Shown: positions 51,688 to 59,689 of the stretch, in pieces
Position numbering within the stretch: the first letter of the stretch is position 1
Layout of the letters: the number at the start of each line of letters is the position of its first letter
NCBI GenBank assembly: GCA_902373525.1
Contig: CABKMN010000002.1
Span: forward strand, 62,001-126,000
From: an uncultured Bilophila sp.
GTDB taxonomy: Bacteria; Desulfobacterota; Desulfovibrionia; Desulfovibrionales; Desulfovibrionaceae
Length of the DNA: 64,000 nucleotides
Reading direction: 5' to 3'
Program-made: the position numbers and the translations under genes
The notes under the pieces: generated by a model
Database searches by the model: none
What the model was told of the DNA's origin: nothing
The model's input: the letters and a program-made list of their open reading frames with translations, nothing else

Positions 51688-52704
51688 TTAGTTGAGACGG
51701 ATGCGGGGATCGATCAGGACGTACAGGATGTCCGTCATCAGGTTGACCAGCACGTACAGGATGGCGACGAAGAGGGTAAAGCCCATGATCGGCTGCAAAT
51801 CCATATACATGATGGACTTGACGGCGTACTGCCCGAGGCCCGGCCACGAAAAGATGGTTTCGAGCAGGATGGCCCCCGCGAGAAGCTGGCCGTACAGGTT
51901 GCCGGACACCGACACGACGGGGATGAGTGCGTTGCGCAGGATGTGCCGGAACAAGATCAGCCGGTCGCGCAGGCCCTTGGCCCGGGCCGTGCGGATGTAA
52001 TCCTGCCGGAGCACGTCAAGGGTACTCGAACGGGTCATCCGCAGGACTACGCCCACAATTTGCGCGCTGAAGCACACGCCGGGCAGGATGAGGTGGTGCA
52101 CCGCGTCCTTGAAGGCGGGCCAATTCAGGGTAAGCAGGCTGTCCAGCGTGTAGATGCCGGTGATGTGCACCGGGGGCGGTACGTCGAGGCACAGCCGTCC
52201 CGAGCCGGGGAACCACTCAAGATCAAGGTAGAAGACGATCAGCATCAGCAGGGCCAACCAGAACGGCGGGGCGGATATCCCGATCAGCGAGAAGAACCGC
52301 GTGGCGTGGTCGAAGAGGGTATCCCGCCGCACCGCCGCCAGCATCCCGAGCGGGACGCCGATCACGAGGGCCAGCGCCATGCTGAAGGTGGTCAGCTCAA
52401 TAGTGGCTGGGATGTAGGAGGCCAGCTCCTCGGTGACGGCGCGCCCGGTGTGCATGGATACGCCCAGATCACCCCGAAGCACGGAGGCGAGATAGCGCCC
52501 ATACTGCACGTAGATGGGCTTGTCCAAGCCCCATTGCTCGCGCATCAGGGCCACCTGTTCCGGTGTGGCCTTCGGCCCGAGAGCCACGGACACGGGATCG
52601 CTCGGCACCACATGGGTGACGACGAAGGTGAGCATGGTCACGCCGATGAGCACGGGGATCAGCATGGTCAGCCTTCGCGCAATGTACATCAGGGAGTCTT
52701 TCAT
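51688..52704 (-). CDS. peptide-type ABC permease, DppB-like (338 aa)
   Basis: The ATG at 52704 follows GAGGTGA. The DppB N-terminus (YIARRLTMLIPVLIGVTMLTF, then HVVPSDPVSVALGPKATPEQ), six helices and the EAA loop YIRTARAKGLRDRLILFRHI with the C-terminal VNLMTDILYVLIDPRI identify it. It is slightly longer than usual because of an extended periplasmic loop (WFPGSGRLCLDVPPPVHITG). It forms the channel with the DppC-like neighbour. Confidence 0.92.
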   Translation of the reverse strand: MKDSLMYIARRLTMLIPVLIGVTMLTFVVTHVVPSDPVSVALGPKATPEQVALMREQWGLDKPIYVQYGRYLASVLRGDLGVSMHTGRAVTEELASYIPATIELTTFSMALALVIGVPLGMLAAVRRDTLFDHATRFFSLIGISAPPFWLALLMLIVFYLDLEWFPGSGRLCLDVPPPVHITGIYTLDSLLTLNWPAFKDAVHHLILPGVCFSAQIVGVVLRMTRSSTLDVLRQDYIRTARAKGLRDRLILFRHILRNALIPVVSVSGNLYGQLLAGAILLETIFSWPGLGQYAVKSIMYMDLQPIMGFTLFVAILYVLVNLMTDILYVLIDPRIRLN

Positions 52705-52710
52705 GGGGGA

Positions 52711-53673
52711 TCACCTCAGATGGCAGGCGACCATCGCCTGTTCGTTGATCTTCCTGAGCGGGGGGCGTTCCGTGAAACATTCCGGCAGGGCCGAGGGACA
52801 TCGGCGGCAGAAGCAGCAGCCGGACCCGATGTCCGTCAAGCTCGGGATTTCTCCCTTCAGCTCGCAGGCGAACATGGAATGCCCGGCCTCGAAGGAGGGC
52901 ACGGACCGTAGCAGTGCTTCCGAATAGGGGTGGAGCGGGTTGCTGTAAAAGGCGTCCGTCTCCCCGATTTCGACGATCTGTCCGAGATACAGGACCGCGA
53001 TTCGGTCGCACATATGCTGGATCACGGCAAGATCGTGGGAAATGATGATGTAGGAGAGGCCGAGGCTTTCCTTGATGTCTCCGAGCAGGTTGATGACCTG
53101 CGCCTGCACCGAGACGTCAAGCGCGGAAACGGGCTCGTCCCCGATGATCACCGAGGGCCGCGTGGCGAGTGCCCGGGCGATGCCGATGCGCTGCCGCTGC
53201 CCGCCGCTGAACTCGTGCGGCTTGCGGGCCATCATGTCCTCGGGAAGCCCGATGCGGGCCATGAGTTCGGCCACCCGGTCGCGGCGTTCACTCCGCCGGA
53301 CCATACCGTGCACCACCAGCCCCTCGGCGATGATGCGTTCCACGGTCCATGTGGGGTCAAGCGACGAAAAGGGGTCCTGAAAAATCATCTGGATGTCCTT
53401 GCGCAGGGCCTTCTGCTCACGGGCGGACAGGTTCCAGATGTCCCGCCCCTCATAAAGGATACGCCCGCGCGTGGGCCGGAGCAGCATGGCGATCATCTTG
53501 CCGAGCGTGGTCTTGCCGGACCCGCTTTCGCCCACGACGCCGAGGGATTCGCCCCGGCGCAGGCCAAGGGACACGTCGTTCACCGCGGTCAGGTATTCGC
53601 ACCGGCTCTTGAGGAAATGCTTGCTGAGCAGGAATTCCTTGGAAACCGACTGTACATCGAGCAGCGTATCCAT
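52711..53673 (-). CDS. peptide-type ABC ATPase, OppF/DppF-like (320 aa)
   Basis: The ATG at 53673 has GGAGAG and lies one base after the preceding stop. Walker A GESGSGKTTLGK, Q-loop IFQDPFSSLDP, signature EFSGGQRQRIGIARAL and Walker B VIIGDEPVSALD are all intact. A C-terminal oligopeptide-ABC extension with a Cys cluster (GSGCCFCRRCPSALPECF) is as usual for OppF. It energises import together with the OppD-like subunit. Confidence 0.94.
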   Translation of the reverse strand: MDTLLDVQSVSKEFLLSKHFLKSRCEYLTAVNDVSLGLRRGESLGVVGESGSGKTTLGKMIAMLLRPTRGRILYEGRDIWNLSAREQKALRKDIQMIFQDPFSSLDPTWTVERIIAEGLVVHGMVRRSERRDRVAELMARIGLPEDMMARKPHEFSGGQRQRIGIARALATRPSVIIGDEPVSALDVSVQAQVINLLGDIKESLGLSYIIISHDLAVIQHMCDRIAVLYLGQIVEIGETDAFYSNPLHPYSEALLRSVPSFEAGHSMFACELKGEIPSLTDIGSGCCFCRRCPSALPECFTERPPLRKINEQAMVACHLR

Positions 53674-53674
53674 A

Positions 53675-54646
53675 TCACACTCTCCAGCATTTGACCTGAT
53701 GCCCGTCCCCACACGCCTTCACCGGCGGGTTCTGGCTGCGGCAGCGTTCGTCCGCCCGATCGCAGCGGTCCTTGAAGCGGCATCCCGTAAGACTGCCGCC
53801 CATGAGGATGGGTACGGTGCCGGGAATTTCGTAGATGCGCTCCCCGCGTTTGCCCCCAGAGCGGCGCACGTAGGGGATGGCCCGGAGCAGACCCTGCGTG
53901 TAGGGATGCCTCGCCGCCGAGAAAATCGTCCGCGCGGGGCCCTGCTCCACCACATTGCCGCCGTACATGACCACGATCCACTGCGCCATTTCCGCAATCA
54001 CCCCGAAGTCGTGGGTGATGAGCAGCAGACTGGAGCCGCGCTCCTCAACGAGCCGCTTCATGAGCCGCAGAATCTGCGCCTGCACGGTCACGTCGAGGGC
54101 CGTGGTCGGCTCGTCCGCGATGAGCAGCCTCGGATTGCAGATGAGCGCCATCGCGATCATGATGCGCTGGCGCTGGCCCCCGCTGAGCTGATGGGGGTAG
54201 GCGCGCAGCCGCTTCTCGGGATTGGGTATCTCCACCTGCCGCAGCGCGTCGAGCACCGCTTCGCGCGCCTCCGCACGGGACAGGGCGGTGTGCGTCTCCA
54301 CGGTTTCAAGGAGCTGCGTTTCCACGGTGAGGACGGGATTCAGGGCGGTCATGGGCTCTTGAAAAATCATGGAAATCTTGGCGCCCCGGACCCTCTTCAT
54401 GTCCCGGTCCGGCTTCTCCAGCAGGTTTTCACCCTCAAAGAGAATCCGGCCCGCCACGATCTCCCCCGGAGGCGGCACGAGGCGCATGACCGAAAGGGAC
54501 GTCAGGCTCTTGCCGCACCCGGATTCGCCCACCACGCCCACCACCTCCCGTTCACGGATGGTGAAGGAGACATCCTCAAGGGCGTGGACGGTTCCCCGCT
54601 TGAGGAAAAACCGTGTTGAAAGGTTCTCGACAGACAGCATGCTCAT
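53675..54646 (-). CDS. peptide-type ABC ATPase, OppD/DppD-like (323 aa)
   Basis: The start is ATG 54646 with AGGA upstream; a longer frame from 54706 lacks a ribosome site. Walker A GESGCGKSLTSLS, IFQEPMTALNPV, QLSGGQRQRIMIAMAL and LLIADEPTTALD are intact; the C-terminal GCRFKDRCDRADERC Cys cluster is typical of OppD. It is the first gene of a roughly 12-kb minus-strand operon that continues through the transporter, amidohydrolase, hnr and the molybdenum hydroxylase. It is divergent from the hgd operon. Confidence 0.94.
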   Translation of the reverse strand: MSMLSVENLSTRFFLKRGTVHALEDVSFTIREREVVGVVGESGCGKSLTSLSVMRLVPPPGEIVAGRILFEGENLLEKPDRDMKRVRGAKISMIFQEPMTALNPVLTVETQLLETVETHTALSRAEAREAVLDALRQVEIPNPEKRLRAYPHQLSGGQRQRIMIAMALICNPRLLIADEPTTALDVTVQAQILRLMKRLVEERGSSLLLITHDFGVIAEMAQWIVVMYGGNVVEQGPARTIFSAARHPYTQGLLRAIPYVRRSGGKRGERIYEIPGTVPILMGGSLTGCRFKDRCDRADERCRSQNPPVKACGDGHQVKCWRV

Positions 54647-55006
54647 CGTTTCCTCGCTTTGCGGCGGGAGCACATCCGCTGAAGGCTTCCCATCCGTTTC
54701 GGTCAAGCGTCCCGGCGTAACGGGAACGCGTCTTCTTTCACGTATCGCGCCGCATTCGCTGCACGACGTTCGTTTTATTCTAACCTATGAAACTCTCAAA
54801 AGAAAAGGACTGGATGCATCAGTTGGGAACTATTCACTAGCCTATAGGGGCGGGAAACGTTTCCTCCGAAGAGGGGCATCCGGATAATTCCCGGTGTCCC
54901 TCACCGTTCGGTTCAGCGTTTCCGGTCGTCGACCCGCCTCAGAACCACGCACTTGTCCGCCGGAACGGTGTGCGCTTGTTTCTTTTTGGATAAGCAAGAG
55001 GCATGC

Positions 55007-55033
55007 CACAGTATAATCAAGTCTTATACTGTG
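55007..55033. promoter_or_regulatory. perfect inverted repeat, operator or enhancer site
   Basis: CACAGTATAA and TTATACTGTG flank seven bases, giving a 27-bp dyad. It lies 343 bp upstream of the hgd sigma-54 promoter and about 360 bp from the divergent operon start. It could be a repressor operator, or the upstream activator site of a sigma-54 activator. Confidence 0.65.
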
Positions 55034-55376
55034 ATTCCAAAGAGTTATTTCGTGGATGCATTCCCGGTCGTTTGTATCGTTTTCCGAAATTAAGAATTTT
55101 CTTTTTACTGGAATTCTTTTTCCTGTTTTCGGAAAAAAGCCGATCTACCCCGGCCTTGCTCCGCCACCTCGCCCTGCCCGTTTGCCGTTCCTCCCCGTCC
55201 CCCTTCCTTAAAAGGGTATGCCGCTTCATCGCTTCCAGTACGACATTTCCAAGCCGTTCTCCCCTTCTTTTCGGCATGTTGCATATTGTACTCCCCATAC
55301 CGTCTCTCCGTCCGCCGTTCCGTCTTCCAAAACCGGGAGCCTCTCCGTTCCCGCTCACTTCTCCGCCTCCTCACCT

Positions 55377-55392
55377 TGGCAACCTTCTTGCA
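55377..55392 (+). promoter_or_regulatory. sigma-54 (-24/-12) promoter of the hgd operon
   Basis: TGGCAAC-CTTC-TTGCA: GG and GC are exactly ten bases apart and only one base departs from the TGGCACG-N4-TTGCA consensus. It sits 54 bp upstream of the hgd ATG. Confidence 0.82.
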
Positions 55393-55446
55393 ACTTCCGA
55401 CATGCCGGGGTGCCGCGCATCCTCAACCTTTTTCCCGGAGGCCACC

Positions 55447-56367
55447 ATGCATGTAGGGTTCATCGGCCTTGGCGCCATGGGCAAGCCCATGGCCCGCAAC
55501 CTGCTCGCGGCGGGCTTTTCGCTCGCCGTGTATGACATCGCTCCGCAGGCCGTCGCGGAACTCGCCGACGCGGGCGCTTTCACCGCCGCGTCCCCAGCGG
55601 AACTGGCCGCGCGTTGCGACGTGATCATTACCATGCTTCCCAACGCCGACATCGTGGAAGAAACGCTCCGGGGCCCCGCAGGCGTATTCACGGGCGCACG
55701 GGAAGGCCGACTTGTGGTGGACATGAGCAGCGTGGACCCGGCCTCGTCGCGCAGGATGGCGGCCATTGCCGCCGCCAAGGGCATCGGCTATGTGGACGCA
55801 CCGGTTTCCGGCGGCACGGCGGGCGCGGCGGGCGGTACGCTGACCATCATGGCGGGCGGCGCGGACGCGGACGTGGCACGGGCCATGCCCCTATTCTTGG
55901 TCCTCGGGAAGAACATCCGACACCTCGGCGGCGTGGGCTCCGGCGATGCGATCAAGATGGTGAACAACCTCCTGCTCGGCGTGAACATGGCCGCGCTCGC
56001 GGAAGCGCTCGTACTCGGCGTGAAGTCCGGGTTGTCCGCCGAAACCATGCTCACGGTCATCGGCGAGAGTTCGGGAGCCAGCTATGCGCTGAAGAGCAAG
56101 CTCCCCACCTTCATCATGGAGGGCCGCTTCGAGCCCGGCTTCGCCGTCGATCTGCAATACAAGGATTTGGAACTGGCGGTTGCCAGCGCCAAACGGGAAC
56201 GGCTGCCCCTGCCCGTGACCGCCGCCGCGCAGCAGGTTTACGAACTGGCGCGCGCCGAAGGCTTCGGGCGCGCGGATATTTCCGCAATCGTCAAGGTCTG
56301 GGAACGGCTGGCGGGCGTGACCGTGCGCAAGGCGCAAGGAGACGGGCATGGATGCGGCGACGCTTGA
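55447..56367 (+). CDS. hgd: 2-(hydroxymethyl)glutarate dehydrogenase (beta-HAD family) (306 aa)
   Basis: The ATG at 55447 follows GGAGG. Beta-hydroxyacid dehydrogenase: Rossmann GLGAMG (residues 7-12), substrate motif DAPVSGGTAGAAGGTLTIM, and the catalytic Lys near residue 169 in GDAIKMVNNLLLG. In the nicotinate pathway Hgd reduces 2-formylglutarate with NADH to 2-(hydroxymethyl)glutarate. Other members (3-hydroxyisobutyrate, tartronate semialdehyde, GABA-shunt) look similar, so the assignment rests on the immediate neighbours: it overlaps the dehydratase gene by 20 bp and is followed by the mutase, isomerase and lyase of the same pathway. Confidence 0.88.
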   Translation: MHVGFIGLGAMGKPMARNLLAAGFSLAVYDIAPQAVAELADAGAFTAASPAELAARCDVIITMLPNADIVEETLRGPAGVFTGAREGRLVVDMSSVDPASSRRMAAIAAAKGIGYVDAPVSGGTAGAAGGTLTIMAGGADADVARAMPLFLVLGKNIRHLGGVGSGDAIKMVNNLLLGVNMAALAEALVLGVKSGLSAETMLTVIGESSGASYALKSKLPTFIMEGRFEPGFAVDLQYKDLELAVASAKRERLPLPVTAAAQQVYELARAEGFGRADISAIVKVWERLAGVTVRKAQGDGHGCGDA

Positions 56368-57766
56368 GCGGCTGGCGGCGGCCCTGCCCGACGAAGGGCT
56401 GACACTCGGAGAATGCATCGACCGGGCGGAACGGGAAGGCGTGCGGGCCAGCGACGTGATGATCGCGGAGGCCATGCGCCGGACCGGGCTGGATGGCGAA
56501 GGCGTCCTTGAAGCGACGCTGGCGGCCTTCGCCCATAACCTCCATGCCGTGGAGATCGGCAAGACCGGGCACAGCTTCATCATGGGCGACGTGGGCCGCG
56601 ATCTCGCGGACGGCGCGTCCCTGTTCGGGGACGAACTGGTGGACCGTACGCTGGCCCGGACGCTGGCGGCGCAGGTCGGCAACCATGAAATCGGCCTGCG
56701 TCCCTGTGCGGGCACCGGCGACGCCTGCCCCTATGCCGGGCTGATCCAGGCGCTCGCGGAACTCGGGGCCGACCGGGAAACGCTTGGCCGCACCGCCGTG
56801 ATCGTAACCAAGATCGGCTCACTTTTCCGAGCGGGCAAGAGTACGACCGGCTGCAACATGGAAGGGTTCGCGGCGGGCGGTTCCGCACTGGCGGCGGCGT
56901 TCACCGAACTGGAGGGCGGCACGCCCTCCATGATCGGCCATGCCGTGGCGCTGGCGCTTTCTCCGACCATCGGGGTGCCGTGCACGCCTCGGGTCATGGT
57001 ACCCGGCCTGTGCGCCGCGCACATTGGCGGCGCGGTGATCATGGGTCGTCTCGCCAGCCGCCTGGCACTTCGCACCTCCCTCCCCGTGACGGTGCCCGTG
57101 GACGTCATGCTGGCGCTGGCTGCGGCGGTACACCCCCTCTCCGCCAGCCACCTCGTACCCACGGTCATCGAATACATGGAACCCTTTTTCCGCACCCATC
57201 CAGGTGTGGAGCGCCACATCGATCCGGCGATCAAGGAGGCCGAAGCGCACCGCGCGGACGCCGTCCGCGAGCGGGCCAGGGAAGAGGCCCGCGCACTGGC
57301 CCGGAAGGCCCGCCCCGTAACCGATCCCTTCGGGCAGCCCGTGGTGGGCGGTTCCAGTCAGGCGGTGGGGTCCCCCACCAACGCCGCCCGCATCGCTCAC
57401 GCCCTGCTTCCCCCCGGAGCGACCCCGCGCCGAATCGACGTCGAACTCTACCCCGAGCTGTTCGCTCGTCGGGGCATCAATGTCCCCGGCATCCTCATGG
57501 CGGCGGCTTACGGCGCGGGCACCGGCGATGGCGGTCTGTACCGCGAGGTCATGGACCGCATCGCCGCCGACGGCATCGAGGTGTCCATCCGTATGATCCT
57601 CGACCGGCCCCAGTGGCAGCGGATCACCGTCGCCGCGGATACCGGCCGCAGCGAGGTCGCGAGCCTCAACCGAGGCGGCGCACGCCTGCATCTCGTGGAC
57701 GCCTTCCCCGGTACGGACGCGGCGCGCGAGGCCGCCGCACGCCTCGGCATCGAACTCGTGGACTGA
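56348..57766 (+). CDS. hmd: 2-(hydroxymethyl)glutarate dehydratase, fused serine-dehydratase-like alpha-beta (472 aa)
   Basis: The ATG at 56348 follows AGGAG inside the end of hgd. Residues 1-310 resemble the [4Fe-4S] L-serine dehydratase alpha chain, with candidate cluster Cys residues in CAGTGDACPYAG, STTGCNMEG and VPCTPRVMVPGLCAAH. Residues about 325-472 resemble the beta chain, whose SSHTVGP-like motif appears as GGSSQAVGSPTNAARIAH. In E. barkeri HmdA and HmdB are separate; here both parts are in one chain, alpha first. The enzyme removes water from 2-(hydroxymethyl)glutarate to give 2-methyleneglutarate and is expected to be oxygen-sensitive. Confidence 0.82.
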   Translation: MDAATLERLAAALPDEGLTLGECIDRAEREGVRASDVMIAEAMRRTGLDGEGVLEATLAAFAHNLHAVEIGKTGHSFIMGDVGRDLADGASLFGDELVDRTLARTLAAQVGNHEIGLRPCAGTGDACPYAGLIQALAELGADRETLGRTAVIVTKIGSLFRAGKSTTGCNMEGFAAGGSALAAAFTELEGGTPSMIGHAVALALSPTIGVPCTPRVMVPGLCAAHIGGAVIMGRLASRLALRTSLPVTVPVDVMLALAAAVHPLSASHLVPTVIEYMEPFFRTHPGVERHIDPAIKEAEAHRADAVRERAREEARALARKARPVTDPFGQPVVGGSSQAVGSPTNAARIAHALLPPGATPRRIDVELYPELFARRGINVPGILMAAAYGAGTGDGGLYREVMDRIAADGIEVSIRMILDRPQWQRITVAADTGRSEVASLNRGGARLHLVDAFPGTDAAREAAARLGIELVD

Positions 57767-57831
57767 ACCCGCTTCCGGGCGGCCCCAACCGGACGCGCCG
57801 AATCGGCGCATCCGCACCCCTGAGGTTTTCC

Positions 57832-59688
57832 ATGCACGATCCGCAGCAAAACACCAAACGCATCATCCGTGAGGACGACGACGCCCTCCGCGCCTACGAG
57901 GACGTCTTCGGCGTGCCCATGCCCAAGGCGAGCCGGAACGGGATCGTGGAAGGGCTCCCCGCACCCTACCCCCGCGAAGTCGAGGGCGTCGTGCGCGGCG
58001 GGCAGCGCATCCACGATTTGGGACGGCACGCCCGCGAAACCGGCATCCCGGTCCAAAACCCCATCCTCGGACGCAATTCAGCCGAGGAAACATGGAAGGA
58101 ATCCAAGGAAATGTACGAAATGGCGGACAGGATCGGCATCCGTCTGTTCCACTTCGTGCATTCCGAAGCCACCCGGCACATCGATCCCCTGCAAGGCCGC
58201 GAACTCATCGAACAGTCGCGGGGCAAGGGCGGGATCACCCCGCTCGGGGAACGCGAATTCGTAAAGCTCGGCGGCGGCTCGGTCCATCCCCTCCGCATCA
58301 ACGCCACAGGCGACACGCCGCACCTTTCCGTGCTCAACGCCTTCATCGCCGGGTTCGACGGTACGGACATCGGGCCGGTCATCCATGTGCATTTCGGGGG
58401 ACGCGGCATTCACGACTACCGCACCAAGGTCGTCAATGGGTACAAGGCACTCCAGATTTGCGCGGAAAACGGCATCTACGTGCAGCTCGATTCCCACAAA
58501 CACCTCAACAACATCATGGGCACGGACGGCATGGCGCTGGCCATGTGCCTGCTGGCCGAAGGGCTGGCGGCCCACGCCGGGCTTCCGCGCGAGTTGTCCG
58601 CCATCCAGATGAACGTCGCGGGCATCAACCTGTTCGCGGACCTCGCCCTGATGCGCGCCTTCCGGGAAACCATCTCCAGCGCCGGGCTCATCGTGGTACC
58701 CGAAACCTTCCAGAACCCGCCGCCCGATTTGGTGGCCGAAGCCGCGCACTTCGCCCGCATGGCCTTCTCCGCACGGCTCGGCGGGGCCGATTTCTACCGG
58801 CCCAAAGCGGCGGAAAACGTGGGCATCCCCACGGGGGCATCCATGAGCCGGGCCATCTGGGGCACACAGGACCTCTTTGAACGCACCGTCAGGGTGGACG
58901 TACGCGATCCCGCCATCGACCGCCGCAAGGCTGAAATCGTCGATGAGGCGATGGCCGTGCTGGAAGCCGTGCTGGAACTGCCCGGACCGTGTGCACCGAC
59001 CGACCTCACCCCCGCCTTCTGGAAGCGCTGGAGCGACGAGGAACTCATCGACCGCATTGTGCAGGGCGGCAAGTCCGGCAAGCTGGACTGTCCCCGCGCG
59101 GGCGGCTGGGACCTCAAGCGCCATGTGCATACCCACCGCGATGGGGACGGCATCCGCCGCTACCTTCCGGGGTTCACGCCGCTGGGCGTCGATCCCGCGC
59201 GGATGCCCGTCACCGCCGAGCCCGTGGAGACACCCCACATCCGCAAGCCCACCCGCAAGACAAGGATCGTCCTTGCCACCGTGGGAGCCGACGCCCACGT
59301 CATGGGCATCAATCTGGTCCGGGAGGCCTTCGAGGAGGCCGGATACGATGTGGTGTACCTGCGCGGCATGAACCTCCCGGAAACCGTGGCCGAGGTCGCC
59401 GCCGAAGTGAAGGCCGACGTGGTGGGCGTGAGCAACCTGCTCGGGCTCGGGCTGGCCCTCTTTCCCCGCGTGGACGCCCGGCTCCGGGAACTCGGGCTGC
59501 GGGACGACACCGTGCTCATCGCCGGGGGCCGCATCGCGGAAAAGGAAGAGGAGCATGCGTACTACGAGCGGAAAATCGCCGAGGAAGGCCCCGGCTTCCT
59601 GAAGGTGGATGCCTTTTTCGGACCGGGAACCGAAGTAAACGATACAGTAGGATGGGTGACGGCCCGGCTGGCCGCCAAAGGAGCATGA
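57832..59688 (+). CDS. mgm: 2-methyleneglutarate mutase, adenosylcobalamin-dependent (618 aa)
   Basis: The ATG at 57832 has TGAGG. Residues 1-460 form the mutase barrel (SAEETWKESKEMYEMADRIG; VHFGGRGIHDYRTKVVNGYK). Residues about 475-618 are a B12-binding domain with base-off motif D487-x-H489-x-x-G492 (ADAHVMG), VGVSNLLG and IAGGRI. Length is nearly identical to E. barkeri MgM. It converts 2-methyleneglutarate to 3-methylitaconate by carbon-skeleton rearrangement. A reactivase gene (60831) follows two genes on, as expected for a B12 mutase. Related carbon-skeleton mutases for glutamate have a separate small B12 subunit, so the fused form favours MgM. Confidence 0.9.
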   Translation: MHDPQQNTKRIIREDDDALRAYEDVFGVPMPKASRNGIVEGLPAPYPREVEGVVRGGQRIHDLGRHARETGIPVQNPILGRNSAEETWKESKEMYEMADRIGIRLFHFVHSEATRHIDPLQGRELIEQSRGKGGITPLGEREFVKLGGGSVHPLRINATGDTPHLSVLNAFIAGFDGTDIGPVIHVHFGGRGIHDYRTKVVNGYKALQICAENGIYVQLDSHKHLNNIMGTDGMALAMCLLAEGLAAHAGLPRELSAIQMNVAGINLFADLALMRAFRETISSAGLIVVPETFQNPPPDLVAEAAHFARMAFSARLGGADFYRPKAAENVGIPTGASMSRAIWGTQDLFERTVRVDVRDPAIDRRKAEIVDEAMAVLEAVLELPGPCAPTDLTPAFWKRWSDEELIDRIVQGGKSGKLDCPRAGGWDLKRHVHTHRDGDGIRRYLPGFTPLGVDPARMPVTAEPVETPHIRKPTRKTRIVLATVGADAHVMGINLVREAFEEAGYDVVYLRGMNLPETVAEVAAEVKADVVGVSNLLGLGLALFPRVDARLRELGLRDDTVLIAGGRIAEKEEEHAYYERKIAEEGPGFLKVDAFFGPGTEVNDTVGWVTARLAAKGA

Positions 59689-59689
59689 C

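Larger units (their letters stand above)
54647..55446. other. divergent control region of the nicotinate operons (800 bp)
   Basis: No gene is supported. The 148-codon in-frame extension ahead of hgd has no ribosome site and a non-coding composition rich in Phe, Arg and Pro. The region is AT-richer than its surroundings and holds a perfect inverted repeat (55007-55033) and a sigma-54 promoter (55377-55392). On the minus strand a weak -24/-12-like sequence (54677-54692, TGGGAAG-N4-CAGC) precedes the transporter operon. Confidence 0.5.

Noticed and set aside
54677..54692. Sigma-54 promoter for the minus-strand transporter operon
   Set aside because: TGGGAAG-N4-CAGC keeps GG and GC at the right distance, but the -12 element lacks TT and chance matches are frequent in such DNA.
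55003..55446. In-frame N-terminal extension of hgd by 148 codons
   Set aside because: It has no ribosome site and a non-coding composition, it contains the sigma-54 promoter and the inverted repeat, and the GGAGG-ATG at 55447 gives the family's normal length.
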